NCBI RefSeq assembly: GCF_000621625.1
Contig: NZ_JHXV01000001.1
Coordinates: 62,001-126,000, forward strand
DNA length: 64,000 nucleotides
From: Crocinitomix catalasitica ATCC 23190
Lineage (GTDB): Bacteria > Bacteroidota > Bacteroidia > Flavobacteriales_D > Crocinitomicaceae
Reading direction: 5' to 3'
The position numbers and the translations under genes were made by a program. Numbering within the stretch: the first letter of the stretch is position 1; every line of letters begins with the position of its first letter. This document shows, piece after piece, positions 26,574 through 35,149 of the stretch. The notes under the pieces were generated by a model, which had not been told where the DNA came from, ran no database searches, and saw nothing but the letters and a program-made list of their open reading frames with translations.

Positions 26574-29000
26574 CTATTTAAGGATGGTCACCATGCCGTT
26601 GAACGTTAATTTTTTATCTGTAGTAGATTCTTTGGCAGTGACTTGCCAAATATAAGTACCGTCATCGACGATGCCGCTATTTCCGTAGGTTCCATTCCAT
26701 GTTGAAGAAGCATCGAATGACTCCCATACAATTTCTCCCCAACGATTAAATATGGTCAAGTGAAAATTGTAAAAATCAATCCCGTCAATATAAATACCCC
26801 AACTTTCATTGTAAACATCACCATCTGGAGTAAAGGCATTAGGGGCATAAATAATTACATCCGAAATAATTTCTAAAAAATCAGACACGGTATCTGTGCA
26901 GCCAAAATCGTTCGTAACGATCAAAGTAATCTCATATGTATTCGGGATTCCTTCTGGATATAGAATACGTGGTGATTCATCATCACTTTCTTCAGGTAGC
27001 CCTTCTGGGGTTAACCACTGATAAGTATCATCAAAATTTTCAATCCCAGGGGTCAATATAATTTCGGTATTAAAAATTGTGGTGGGATTAGGGTTAATGA
27101 ATAATTTTGCTTTGGGAATTGCAATAGATTCGAAATAATTGGTCGCTGTTATATCAGCGTGGCATCCAAATTCGTTATAAATTTCTAGTGAAATATCATA
27201 AAGACCTACAGAAGTGAATCGGTAGGTAATGTCTTGTCGATTGGGAAATGTATTTCCGTCTATTTTCCATATTACTGAATCTGAAAATATGCCAGATGAG
27301 AAAAATGTAGCATTCCCAGGATTACAAACTGCGGTCTTGTCAGATGTAAATGTTGGTGCAGGCACTGGTCTCATATGTGTTTCTGTGCAAATGCTAATTG
27401 GAGATGTCTCGCATCCGTCATTTACGGTTACACAATATTCAGTCATTACTTCGGGATTGTCATTAATGGTATTGATATCACCACTGAAATCAACGCCGTT
27501 AGCTGTCCAATTGTAGTTGTAATCGTTGTCTCCACCAAAAGCTGTCACCATTGAGCTTGTTAAATAACTTGGGCAAACAGAGTCGTTTTCACTTATATTT
27601 AAAGTGATAGGATCTTTAAGTGTAACTTCAATTGTATCTTCTTCAGAAACACAACCAAATTCATTTGTAGCAACCACTGTTATCAAAGTTGGAGTTACAT
27701 CCGGAGATATTGTCTGACTGGGACCTTCGTCGCTTTCAGGTATCGACCAATTATAGTTATAAATTAATCCGCCAATAGCGGAGGCCGTAACTGTGGCAGT
27801 GCCGTTTCTGCAGATAATTGTGTCACCAAAAGCTGTAACAATAACAGGATCTGGATTGAAAATTTCAGCATCGCTTTCATAAATACAGCCAATGCTGTCT
27901 TCTGTTATTATATCGTAAACACCTGCAGATAAGTCATTAAAAATATTTGATACTTGCCATGTTAAGCCAGCATCAATACTATAGTTGCTCAGAGCTAATG
28001 GGTCGAATTCTGTGACTTCAATCCTGCCATCTCCTCCTTCAAAACAAGTTACATTAATTGTCGTTAGCGGTGGGCCGATATTTTCGACTTCGATATCGAA
28101 CAATCTTGTCGTAGTACAACCCGTGATATCTGTAACAGTTAATCTAACTTCGTGCGTGCCAGCAACTGCGAATGTGTATCGTGCAGAATCCCCCGAAATG
28201 ACTGTGCCGTCTTCAAATTCCCATTCGTAAGCAGTGAATTTATTATCGTTGTAAATCATTCTACTTTCAGAATCGTCAATTAATAAAACTTCTACACCAG
28301 GACAAGGTGCTTCAGGAACTAAATTAATGTCTAGAAAACGTTCGAAGCAAACAGTTTGAATATTTGAAGCTCCTCCAGTTACAGCCGTTGCACCAAAATA
28401 TACATTTGGATCACCATCAAAATAATTGGTTACCAAATCTTCCGTATGTGTAAATCTGAGAATTCCGTCAAAGTATGTCGTTAATTCTAAGGTAATTGGA
28501 TCCCAAACAACTCTCAATAAATGTGGTAAATCATCTTCAATATTTGGTAGCGCAATCGGAGCAACTAAATCATGACTTAATGAACCATTTGAATTCATAC
28601 CGATATGATCTGCTACAATATCACCTGCAACAATACCATCGTCTCCACTTTGCCAAGTGTCCATCTCAATACCAATAGAGTTTAAAATTCCATTGTAACC
28701 CAATAACGAGCCTAAACTACCCGTGAATATTCCAGCTTTGCGAAGTACAAACACCATTCCGTCAGCACCACCCCCATCTGACAATCCAAAATTCAATTCA
28801 TAAGTGAAATCAAACGAGTTGGTGAGGTTAATTGTAGTTGGACTCCAAACACTTCCGGCTTGCGTCGTCGTTGTTGTTAATGTATAACAATCACAGGTGC
28901 CTGTAGCTGTGCCACTTCTTACCATTTGACCAATCGTTCCTGTTACATGGAAAAATGTCAATAAAACTAGAATTAAGTAAGTTATTTTAGGTTTCATCAT
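26574..29000 (-). CDS. secreted L-type lectin/PKD protein with T9SS type B sorting domain
   Basis: An 808-aa exported protein. After a signal peptide (about 1-24) comes an L-type (legume) lectin-like domain to about residue 225, with FDFTYELNFGLSDGGGADGM and IGIEMDTWQSGDDG, which predicts sugar binding. Next are PKD-like Ig folds (YEWEFEDGTVISGDSARYTF) and SprB-type repeats rich in paired Cys. The C-terminal 90 residues (APNAFTPDGD, FNRWGEIVWES, GTYIWQV) form the gliding-motility type B sorting domain. It should be exported by T9SS and retained at the surface; a role in adhesion is inferred. It is convergent with the VCBS gene. Confidence 0.9.
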   Translation of the reverse strand: MMKPKITYLILVLLTFFHVTGTIGQMVRSGTATGTCDCYTLTTTTTQAGSVWSPTTINLTNSFDFTYELNFGLSDGGGADGMVFVLRKAGIFTGSLGSLLGYNGILNSIGIEMDTWQSGDDGIVAGDIVADHIGMNSNGSLSHDLVAPIALPNIEDDLPHLLRVVWDPITLELTTYFDGILRFTHTEDLVTNYFDGDPNVYFGATAVTGGASNIQTVCFERFLDINLVPEAPCPGVEVLLIDDSESRMIYNDNKFTAYEWEFEDGTVISGDSARYTFAVAGTHEVRLTVTDITGCTTTRLFDIEVENIGPPLTTINVTCFEGGDGRIEVTEFDPLALSNYSIDAGLTWQVSNIFNDLSAGVYDIITEDSIGCIYESDAEIFNPDPVIVTAFGDTIICRNGTATVTASAIGGLIYNYNWSIPESDEGPSQTISPDVTPTLITVVATNEFGCVSEEDTIEVTLKDPITLNISENDSVCPSYLTSSMVTAFGGDNDYNYNWTANGVDFSGDINTINDNPEVMTEYCVTVNDGCETSPISICTETHMRPVPAPTFTSDKTAVCNPGNATFFSSGIFSDSVIWKIDGNTFPNRQDITYRFTSVGLYDISLEIYNEFGCHADITATNYFESIAIPKAKLFINPNPTTIFNTEIILTPGIENFDDTYQWLTPEGLPEESDDESPRILYPEGIPNTYEITLIVTNDFGCTDTVSDFLEIISDVIIYAPNAFTPDGDVYNESWGIYIDGIDFYNFHLTIFNRWGEIVWESFDASSTWNGTYGNSGIVDDGTYIWQVTAKESTTDKKLTFNGMVTILK

Positions 29001-29124
29001 TTGTTATAATCCGATCTATTATTTGTCTAATGTAATCAAATTATTCGAATCTAAACTATCACCTAAATGGTTTTAGATTAAGGTTTCTGTGTTTTTATTG
29101 AAGATCCTGTTGCAATATGATGCA

Positions 29125-29168
29125 ATAAAAAATGACAACAGCGATGAGTATTCGCTCATCGCTGTTGT
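29125..29168 (-). terminator. intrinsic terminator of the ABC transporter gene
   Basis: A perfect 14-bp stem, ACAACAGCGATGAG (29155-29168 read on the minus strand) with CTCATCGCTGTTGT (29135-29148), loop of six, followed by CATTTTTTATT on the minus strand. Confidence 0.9.
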
Positions 29169-29196
29169 ACAAGTCCTAAATTACTTGAATGCTTGA

Positions 29197-30933
29197 TTAT
29201 ATTCTACTCTGATAAGTATACAAATCAAAGTATCGACCTTCTTTTTTGATCAGCTCATCATGGGTTCCTCGTTCCGCAATCTCTCCTTTTTCAATGACTA
29301 AAATTTGATCCGCTTGTCGAATGGTACTCAATCTATGCGCAATGACAAATGTTGTTCTTCCTTTCATCAATGCCGCTAGACTCTTTTGAATAAAGGCTTC
29401 ACTTTCATTGTCAAGATTTGATGTGGCTTCGTCCAATACGATGATTTTAGGGTCGGCTAAAACAGCCCGCGCAATTGCGATCCGTTGTCTTTGTCCACCG
29501 GAAAGTTTTACTCCTCGTTCTCCAATCACAGTTTCTAAACCTTCTTCAAATCCATCAGCGAATTCATTCACGTAGGCCGCTTCCACCGCAGCAAGTAATT
29601 CTGCTTCTGTTGCATTCGGCCGAGGGAATAAAATATTCTCTCTTATCGTTCCCTCGAAAAGGAAATCATCTTGTAAAACAACACCTAAATTATGTCTATA
29701 GCTCGGTAAATCGACTTGTGATAAGTCATTTCCATCCACCAATACTTGTCCTGAATGAGGAAACATAAAACTTGATGCTAATCCAGCAATTGTTGTTTTA
29801 CCTGATCCTGATGTTCCAACCAAAGCTGTTATTGAACCCAATGGGGCTTTAAATGAAACATTTTTTACTACGTCTTTATCGTCCTCATACGCAAAAGAAA
29901 CTTGGTCGAATTCTATATTTCCAACTACTTTGTCCAACTTAATAGGTCGGCTATGCAGATCGTTTTCTTGTGTCATTTGTAATAATTCTTCCGTTCGATC
30001 AAGACCCGCTAATGCTTCTGTTAATTGGCTACCGATATTTCCCATTTGAACAATCGGTGCAATCATAAATCCAAGGAATAATGTGAAGGCAAGAAAATCT
30101 CCCATTGTCATTGTTCCTTCCATCATATAGAATCCACCAATCCCCATTATACCAGTTGAAGCTAATCCTAATAAAAATGTAGATGAACTGGTCATAAAAG
30201 CAGTTGCTGTCAAACTTTTCTTCACATTTAGAAATAATCGATTGACACCTTCTTCAAAAATATGATTCTCTTGGTCTTCTGCATTAAACCCTTTTATAAC
30301 ACGAATGCCATTCAATGATTCTGTTAATCGACCGGTAACCTCTGCGTTTATTTTTCCTCTATTTCTAAATATCGGTCGAATATAACCAAAGGCTTTTAAT
30401 GCAATTACAGCGAATATTATAACAGGAACAAGTACAAAGAAAGTCATCTTAGCATTGATACTAATTAGAATAAAAACAGAAGCAATCGCCGTTATTGAGC
30501 CTCCAACTAATTGAACGAGTCCCGTTCCAATTAAATTTCTTACGCCTTCAACATCAGTCATTATTCTAGATACCAACTCTCCTGATTTTGTATTGTCAAA
30601 ATAATTAATCGGTAAAGAAATAACATGTTTTTGCACCTTGGCTCTTAAAAGGGAAATGAGATGTTGTGCTTCAACACTTAAAATTCGTGTCAATAAAAAT
30701 GACGTTATGGATTGTAATAAGATGGCAACGCCGACAACAATCAATAAATTTCTTAAGCCAACAAAATCAGATTGTGGCACTATATCATCAATTAAAATCT
30801 TACTTTGCCAAGGTAAAATTAAACTCGCTGCTCTACTAATTAATATTAAAATTAATCCTATAAATACTATTTTTCTACGCGGCCAAATAAACTCAGTAAA
30901 CGCTTTTTTTAAACCAGACTTTTTCTCACTCAT
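29197..30933 (-). CDS. ABC exporter, fused membrane and ATPase domains
   Basis: A 578-aa half-transporter of the MsbA/multidrug type. The N-terminal ABC type 1 membrane domain (about 1-310) has six helices. The ATPase domain has Walker A GTSGSGKTT, the signature LSGGQRQR, Walker B IIVLDEATSNLD and the switch His in IAHRLSTI. It probably works as a homodimer that exports lipids or drugs; the substrate cannot be read. The ATG is only 4 nt past a perfect promoter box, so the mRNA may have almost no leader. It is divergent from moeA. Confidence 0.95.
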   Translation of the reverse strand: MSEKKSGLKKAFTEFIWPRRKIVFIGLILILISRAASLILPWQSKILIDDIVPQSDFVGLRNLLIVVGVAILLQSITSFLLTRILSVEAQHLISLLRAKVQKHVISLPINYFDNTKSGELVSRIMTDVEGVRNLIGTGLVQLVGGSITAIASVFILISINAKMTFFVLVPVIIFAVIALKAFGYIRPIFRNRGKINAEVTGRLTESLNGIRVIKGFNAEDQENHIFEEGVNRLFLNVKKSLTATAFMTSSSTFLLGLASTGIMGIGGFYMMEGTMTMGDFLAFTLFLGFMIAPIVQMGNIGSQLTEALAGLDRTEELLQMTQENDLHSRPIKLDKVVGNIEFDQVSFAYEDDKDVVKNVSFKAPLGSITALVGTSGSGKTTIAGLASSFMFPHSGQVLVDGNDLSQVDLPSYRHNLGVVLQDDFLFEGTIRENILFPRPNATEAELLAAVEAAYVNEFADGFEEGLETVIGERGVKLSGGQRQRIAIARAVLADPKIIVLDEATSNLDNESEAFIQKSLAALMKGRTTFVIAHRLSTIRQADQILVIEKGEIAERGTHDELIKKEGRYFDLYTYQSRI

Positions 30934-30937
30934 GGTA

Positions 30938-30966
30938 CAAAGTTACACAGAATTTATATGTTGCAA
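30938..30966 (-). promoter_or_regulatory. promoter of the ABC exporter gene
   Basis: TTG (30964-30966), an 18-base spacer and TAACTTTG (30938-30945) match the Bacteroidota promoter exactly. Only 4 bases separate the box from the ATG at 30933, predicting a leaderless or nearly leaderless transcript. Confidence 0.72.
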
Positions 30967-30978
30967 CATAAGTTGTAA
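30961..30978. promoter_or_regulatory. inverted repeat between the ABC exporter and moeA
   Basis: TTGCAAC-ATAA-GTTGTAA is a 7-bp inverted repeat with one mismatch. It covers the -33 element of the ABC exporter promoter and the -33 TTG of moeA (30973-30975), so a bound protein could control both directions. This is a position-based inference. Confidence 0.4.
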
Positions 30979-31002
30979 ATCATTTTAGTTTCCTTAATTT
31001 TA
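30973..31002 (+). promoter_or_regulatory. candidate promoter of moeA
   Basis: TTG (30973-30975), a 19-base spacer and TAATTTTA (30995-31002) fit the Bacteroidota promoter with one mismatch, 8 bases before the moeA ATG. Confidence 0.55.
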
Positions 31003-31010
31003 CTTTAACT

Positions 31011-32189
31011 ATGATAACTGTAGAAGAAGCAAAAGAAAAGTTGAAGAATACTGTTCCAATACTGGGTTCAGAAAAGGTAGTACTAACCAAAGCATTAGGG
31101 CTAGTTTTGGCTGAAAATATTTATTCACCTATCGAAATGCCTGGCGTTGATCAATCTGCCATGGATGGCTATGCCTTGCATTATTCGGATGACATTAGGC
31201 AATATAATTTAGTCGGAGAAGTGGCTGCAGGATCAAGTGAAAATCCAAAATTAAAAATTGGCGAAGTTGTTCGAATTTTTACTGGAGCGCGTGTTCCTGA
31301 CGATGCCAACCTTGTTGCTCAGCAGGAAATTGTAACGAGAACAGACAAACATATTAAATTAACAGAAGATGTTAAGGTCGGTAAGAACATTCGATTAAAA
31401 GGTGAGCAAATAAATACAGGAGACTTGGCTTTGGCAAAAGGAACGGTTCTTAATGCTGGTGGTATTGGTTTCTTGGCTGGCTTAGGTTTTACTGAGGTGG
31501 ATGTTTTTAAACGACCAAAAATTACAGTGATTACAACAGGAAATGAATTAATTCAACCTGGAAAAGAAATTCAACCAGGCCAGATATACGAAAGTAATTC
31601 GCTCATGTTGGTCGCTGCATTAAATGAATTCGGCTTTGATGCGGAGGATGTTGTTACTGTGGCTGACAATTATGAGCATACTAAAAACACGATTGATGCA
31701 GCCATAGAAAAATCGGATTTGGTGATGATTACTGGTGGAATATCTGTGGGTGATTATGACTTTGTGGAGGATGCTTTGAAGGAGTTAAACGTTGACGAAT
31801 TGTTTTATAAAGTGAAACAAAAACCGGGTAAACCACTTTTCATGGGGCGGAAAGAGAATAAAATGATTGCCGCATTACCTGGCAATCCCGCTTCGGCTTT
31901 AACCTGTTTTTATATTTATGTATTGCCTACTTTGAATCATTTAATGGGGAAAGGGTTTAAAGAATTGCAACAAGAGGAATTTATTTTAAATAATAGTGTC
32001 CGATCGAATGGTCAAAGAGCTGAGTTTTTAAAGGCATATATAGAAGGAAGTAAAGTAAGCGCATTGGCGCAACAAAGTTCTGCCATGCTAATGTCTTATG
32101 CGAAATCCAATGCTTTAATTTATTTACCTGTTGGTACAACCAATATTGATGCTGGTGAAAAAGTAACCGTTTATCGCATCAATGACTGA
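31011..32189 (+). CDS. moeA: molybdopterin molybdenumtransferase
   Basis: MoeA inserts molybdate into adenylated molybdopterin. The 392-aa protein has the family segments GVDQSAMDGYAL near residues 45-56, RIFTGARVPDDANLVAQQE near 87-105, TTGNELIQPG, the ITGGISVGDYDFVEDAL active-site loop and LPGNPASALTCF. It opens a moeA-mobA-moaD unit with overlaps of 8 and 4 nt. Confidence 0.96.
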   Translation: MITVEEAKEKLKNTVPILGSEKVVLTKALGLVLAENIYSPIEMPGVDQSAMDGYALHYSDDIRQYNLVGEVAAGSSENPKLKIGEVVRIFTGARVPDDANLVAQQEIVTRTDKHIKLTEDVKVGKNIRLKGEQINTGDLALAKGTVLNAGGIGFLAGLGFTEVDVFKRPKITVITTGNELIQPGKEIQPGQIYESNSLMLVAALNEFGFDAEDVVTVADNYEHTKNTIDAAIEKSDLVMITGGISVGDYDFVEDALKELNVDELFYKVKQKPGKPLFMGRKENKMIAALPGNPASALTCFYIYVLPTLNHLMGKGFKELQQEEFILNNSVRSNGQRAEFLKAYIEGSKVSALAQQSSAMLMSYAKSNALIYLPVGTTNIDAGEKVTVYRIND

Positions 32190-32742
32190 TCAATTAGATA
32201 AAAATTTAACTGTAATTATTCTTGCTGGAGGTAAAAGCAGCAGAATGGGGCAGGATAAAGGTCTGATGTTTTATGATGGTCAGCCAATGATTCAATATGT
32301 CATTGAAATTGCAGAACAATTGACGAAGGATATTCTCATTGTTTCAAATAAGGATGACTACAATCAATTTAATTACCCTGTTCTTCCCGATATTATTCAA
32401 GATAAAGGTCCGTTGGCAGGTGTCGTGACAGGTTTAGAGTCGTCAACTACTGATTTGAATTTAATACTTACTTGCGATGCCCCATTTATTACTGTCGAGT
32501 TTTTAAATTGGCTAAAAATAAGAATGGAACAATTTGATGTTGCTATTCCGCAGTATGAGAATCGAATCTATCCCTTAACAGGTTATTATAAACGAACGAC
32601 TTTACCTGTCTTAAAGAGACATCTAGATCAAAATAATTTGAGAATAAAAAGCGTTATTGAATCGTTAAATACGCAGTTTATAAAGGCAGATGATTTTAAT
32701 CAACAGAATTTTAGAAATTTAAACACAGTAGAAGATTTATGA
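32182..32742 (+). CDS. mobA: molybdenum cofactor guanylyltransferase
   Basis: MobA attaches GMP to molybdopterin, making the guanine dinucleotide cofactor used by DMSO-reductase-type enzymes such as nitrate reductase. The 186-aa protein has the nucleotide-binding motif LAGGKSSRMGQDKGLM at about residues 14-29, DKGPLAGVVTGL and the metal-binding Asp in ILTCDAPFI. Its 5' end overlaps moeA by 8 nt and its 3' end overlaps moaD by 4 nt. Its presence implies that at least one MGD enzyme exists elsewhere in the genome. Confidence 0.93.
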   Translation: MTDQLDKNLTVIILAGGKSSRMGQDKGLMFYDGQPMIQYVIEIAEQLTKDILIVSNKDDYNQFNYPVLPDIIQDKGPLAGVVTGLESSTTDLNLILTCDAPFITVEFLNWLKIRMEQFDVAIPQYENRIYPLTGYYKRTTLPVLKRHLDQNNLRIKSVIESLNTQFIKADDFNQQNFRNLNTVEDL

Positions 32743-32978
32743 TGTATAAGGTTAAATATTTTGGTCGAATAGCTGAATTGATTGGAAGTTCTGAAGAAAA
32801 CTTCGAAGGTGAAAATATAATTACAATTGCAGATTTTCAAAATAAGTTGATTGAGAAATATGATCTGTTGGCCAATGAGAAATTCTCAATTGCAGTGGAT
32901 ATGAAAATAATGGAATTGACAACATTTCTGAATGATGCTAATGAAATAGCAATTTTGCCGCCCTTTGCAGGAGGTTAA
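32739..32978 (+). CDS. moaD: molybdopterin synthase sulfur-carrier subunit
   Basis: MoaD is a ubiquitin-like protein whose C-terminal glycine is activated by a MoeB-type E1 and carries the thiocarboxylate used to build the dithiolene. The 79-aa protein has the beta-grasp pattern and the essential ending PPFAGG. It overlaps mobA by 4 nt (ATGATG at the start; the first ATG is used). Its 3' end overlaps the opposing gene by 4 nt. The E1 and MoaE partners are encoded less than 2 kb downstream. Confidence 0.94.
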   Translation: MMYKVKYFGRIAELIGSSEENFEGENIITIADFQNKLIEKYDLLANEKFSIAVDMKIMELTTFLNDANEIAILPPFAGG

Positions 32979-33394
32979 TGCAGTACATTATTTGATTTCA
33001 TTTCTTGTTTTTCTTTCACTTCTAGTGAGTTAATCCATATTTTTGCAGCTTTTACAGTCGAAAATGCTTTGGTGGGAACAACAGGACGATTAATTTTAGT
33101 CATGATATCTACCATTATCTTTTGTGCCATGGTAGAAACTACAAAAGCATCAGCTTTTTTAAATACACTTCCCTCTTTGCTTGATGATAATTCCCTTGCG
33201 TCTTTATGTGGTAAAGTATGTTGCCCAACTTTTATGATGTGGTAATAGCGATTTCCATTGCCCAATAGCTGAACAGCATCGAATAATTCGTTAAAATCAT
33301 CTTTTTCAAAAACGACATTCGGTTGAATGTCAATGTAGATTATTTTGCTTTTTTTCAGTTTTACAACTGCTTTAGTACAATTTATTTTCTGCAT
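32975..33394 (-). CDS. STAS/SEC14-like small protein, function unknown
   Basis: A 139-aa cytoplasmic protein with an alternating strand-helix pattern (KSKIIYIDIQPNVVF, RYYHIIKVGQHTLP, ADAFVVSTMAQKIMVDIM, AFSTVKAAKIWINSL). This resembles the STAS- or SpoIIAA-like single-domain proteins common in Bacteroidota; the resemblance is by pattern only. It is transcribed against the molybdenum cofactor genes, overlapping the moaD 3' end by 4 nt, and separates moaD from moeZ. No link to cofactor synthesis can be shown. Confidence 0.65.
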   Translation of the reverse strand: MQKINCTKAVVKLKKSKIIYIDIQPNVVFEKDDFNELFDAVQLLGNGNRYYHIIKVGQHTLPHKDARELSSSKEGSVFKKADAFVVSTMAQKIMVDIMTKINRPVVPTKAFSTVKAAKIWINSLEVKEKQEMKSNNVLH

Positions 33395-33580
33395 TTATCT
33401 GATTTTCAAGTGAAGATACATAGACTTGAATCCGTTTCTTGATTAAATAAGATATGCGTGCATAATAATTCGATGAACGGTTATTTTTCTGTTCGATGTG
33501 TAAAGCGTTCGAATAGAATTAATTATACTAATTATTAGGAATATCTTAAGACAAGACTGCGATAAGTTAGATTTGCTTGG

Positions 33581-33588
33581 TAACTTTG
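33581..33588 (+). promoter_or_regulatory. candidate -7 element of the moeZ-moaE-moaC operon
   Basis: TAACTTTG matches TAnnTTTG exactly, 15 bases before the moeZ-like ATG, giving the second half of the cofactor cluster its own promoter. Confidence 0.55.
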
Positions 33589-33603
33589 TAATAAGGCGAA
33601 GAT

Positions 33604-34704
33604 ATGTTGAGTATAGAAGAAAAACAAAGGTATAATAGGCATCTAATTCTTAGTGAAATAGGTGAGGAAGGGCAATTAAAAATCAAATCTGCAAAAGTTT
33701 TGGTGATAGGTGCCGGAGGTTTAGGTTGTCCAGCTTTACAATATTTGGTTGGGGCTGGAATAGGAACTATTGGTATTGTTGATTTTGATACAATCGATTT
33801 GTCTAATTTGCAACGTCAAGTTTTATTTACGATTGATGATATTGGTAAGAATAAAGCTACGGTAGCCGCAGAACGATTATCGCAACTAAATAATCATACT
33901 GTTTTTAAGGTGTATACAGATAAACTTACCACTGAAAATGCATTGTCTATTTTTGAAGCTTATGATTTTGTATTAGATGGAACGGATAATTTTTCAACGC
34001 GATATTTGGTAAATGATGCATCTATTATTACAAAAACGCCACTTGTTTATGGATCCATTTATAAATTTGAAGGGCAATTATCTGTCTTTAATTATAAAGA
34101 TGGTCCTTCCTATCGTTGTTTGTTTCCAAATCCACCAGAGCCTGGAACGGTGCAGAATTGTTCGGAAATTGGTGTCTTAGGAATTTTACCTGGTACCATC
34201 GGTACGCAAATGGCTAACGAAGCGATAAAGTTAGTATTGGGTATTGGTACATCATTGTCTGGTTTTTTAATGTTATACAATGCATTAGAAACGTCTTATA
34301 CTAAATTAAGTTTTAATCGATCGGCAGATCAGGTAGAGCAAGTTTTAGCAAATGTGGAAAATTTTAAGACACAGGATTATGATTTGTTTTGTGCTTTAAA
34401 AACTGCTTTAAATGAAGATGAAATTGACTTAACAGCATTGTCTGGTTATCTCAATACCAAAGACTATACAATTGTTGACATAAGAGAAGCTTGGGAATTG
34501 CCTGAATTTGTAGGTGACAATGTTATTCAAGTGAATATGGCAGCATTAAAAGAAGTGAAGTACAGGTTAGATTTAAATAATACAATTGTATTAATTTGTC
34601 AAACAGGTTTTCGTTCAAGTCAAGCTAAAACATATTTAGAAAATGAGATTGAAGGAATTGAGATTTTGCATTTAAAAGGAGGAATTGAAGATTATGGAAA
34701 ATAA
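33604..34704 (+). CDS. moeZ: MoeB/ThiF-type adenylyltransferase fused to a rhodanese domain
   Basis: It activates the C-terminus of MoaD (possibly also ThiS) by adenylation and can supply sulfur. The 366-aa protein has an E1 domain (1-250) with ATP loop GAGGLGCPALQ near 37-46, NLQRQVLF near 68-75, Asp128 region LDGTDNF, and the E1 Cys186 in QNCSEIGVLG. The rhodanese domain (about 275-366) has active Cys332 in CQTGFRS. The first of the zinc-binding Cys residues of MoeB is missing (SYRCLFP), as in MoeZ-type fusions. It overlaps moaE. Confidence 0.92.
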   Translation: MLSIEEKQRYNRHLILSEIGEEGQLKIKSAKVLVIGAGGLGCPALQYLVGAGIGTIGIVDFDTIDLSNLQRQVLFTIDDIGKNKATVAAERLSQLNNHTVFKVYTDKLTTENALSIFEAYDFVLDGTDNFSTRYLVNDASIITKTPLVYGSIYKFEGQLSVFNYKDGPSYRCLFPNPPEPGTVQNCSEIGVLGILPGTIGTQMANEAIKLVLGIGTSLSGFLMLYNALETSYTKLSFNRSADQVEQVLANVENFKTQDYDLFCALKTALNEDEIDLTALSGYLNTKDYTIVDIREAWELPEFVGDNVIQVNMAALKEVKYRLDLNNTIVLICQTGFRSSQAKTYLENEIEGIEILHLKGGIEDYGK

Positions 34705-35140
34705 GAAACCAATGAAAAAGGCATTGTTTGCAGGGCCAATTAGTCCCGAGAAAATTGCTACATCAATAGCACACCATCAAGTGAAAACTAATATCGGTGC
34801 ACATGATATATTCTTAGGTCAAGTAAGAGCCGATGAAATTGATGGGCAAATTGTCAAAGGCATTGAGTATTCGGCTTATGATGAAATGGCGGAGCAAAAA
34901 ATCCATGAAATCAGAGAAGCCGCTTTTGAGAAATTCGATCTGACTTGTATGCATATTTATCACAGTACTGGTTTTGTAGCTGCAGGAGAGATTTGTCTTT
35001 TCGTTTTTACATCCTCCAAACACCGTCAAATGGCAATGGATGCTTGCCGTTATTTGGTAGAAGAAATTAAAGCACAAGTGCCAGTTTTTGGAAAAGAAAT
35101 ATTTGAGAATGATACCCACCAATGGAAGGTGAATCAATAG
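34694..35140 (+). CDS. moaE: molybdopterin synthase catalytic subunit
   Basis: MoaE, with MoaD, converts cyclic pyranopterin to molybdopterin. The protein (148 aa from ATG 34694) has HDIFLGQVRADEIDG near the N-terminus, GIEYSAYDEMAE, IYHSTGFVAAGEICLFVFTS with the conserved glycine-rich loop, and PVFGKEIFEN with the catalytic Lys. I prefer ATG 34694 to a TTG at 34685. It overlaps the moeZ-like gene by 11 nt. Confidence 0.95.
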   Translation: MENKKPMKKALFAGPISPEKIATSIAHHQVKTNIGAHDIFLGQVRADEIDGQIVKGIEYSAYDEMAEQKIHEIREAAFEKFDLTCMHIYHSTGFVAAGEICLFVFTSSKHRQMAMDACRYLVEEIKAQVPVFGKEIFENDTHQWKVNQ

Positions 35141-35149
35141 GAATTTTAT

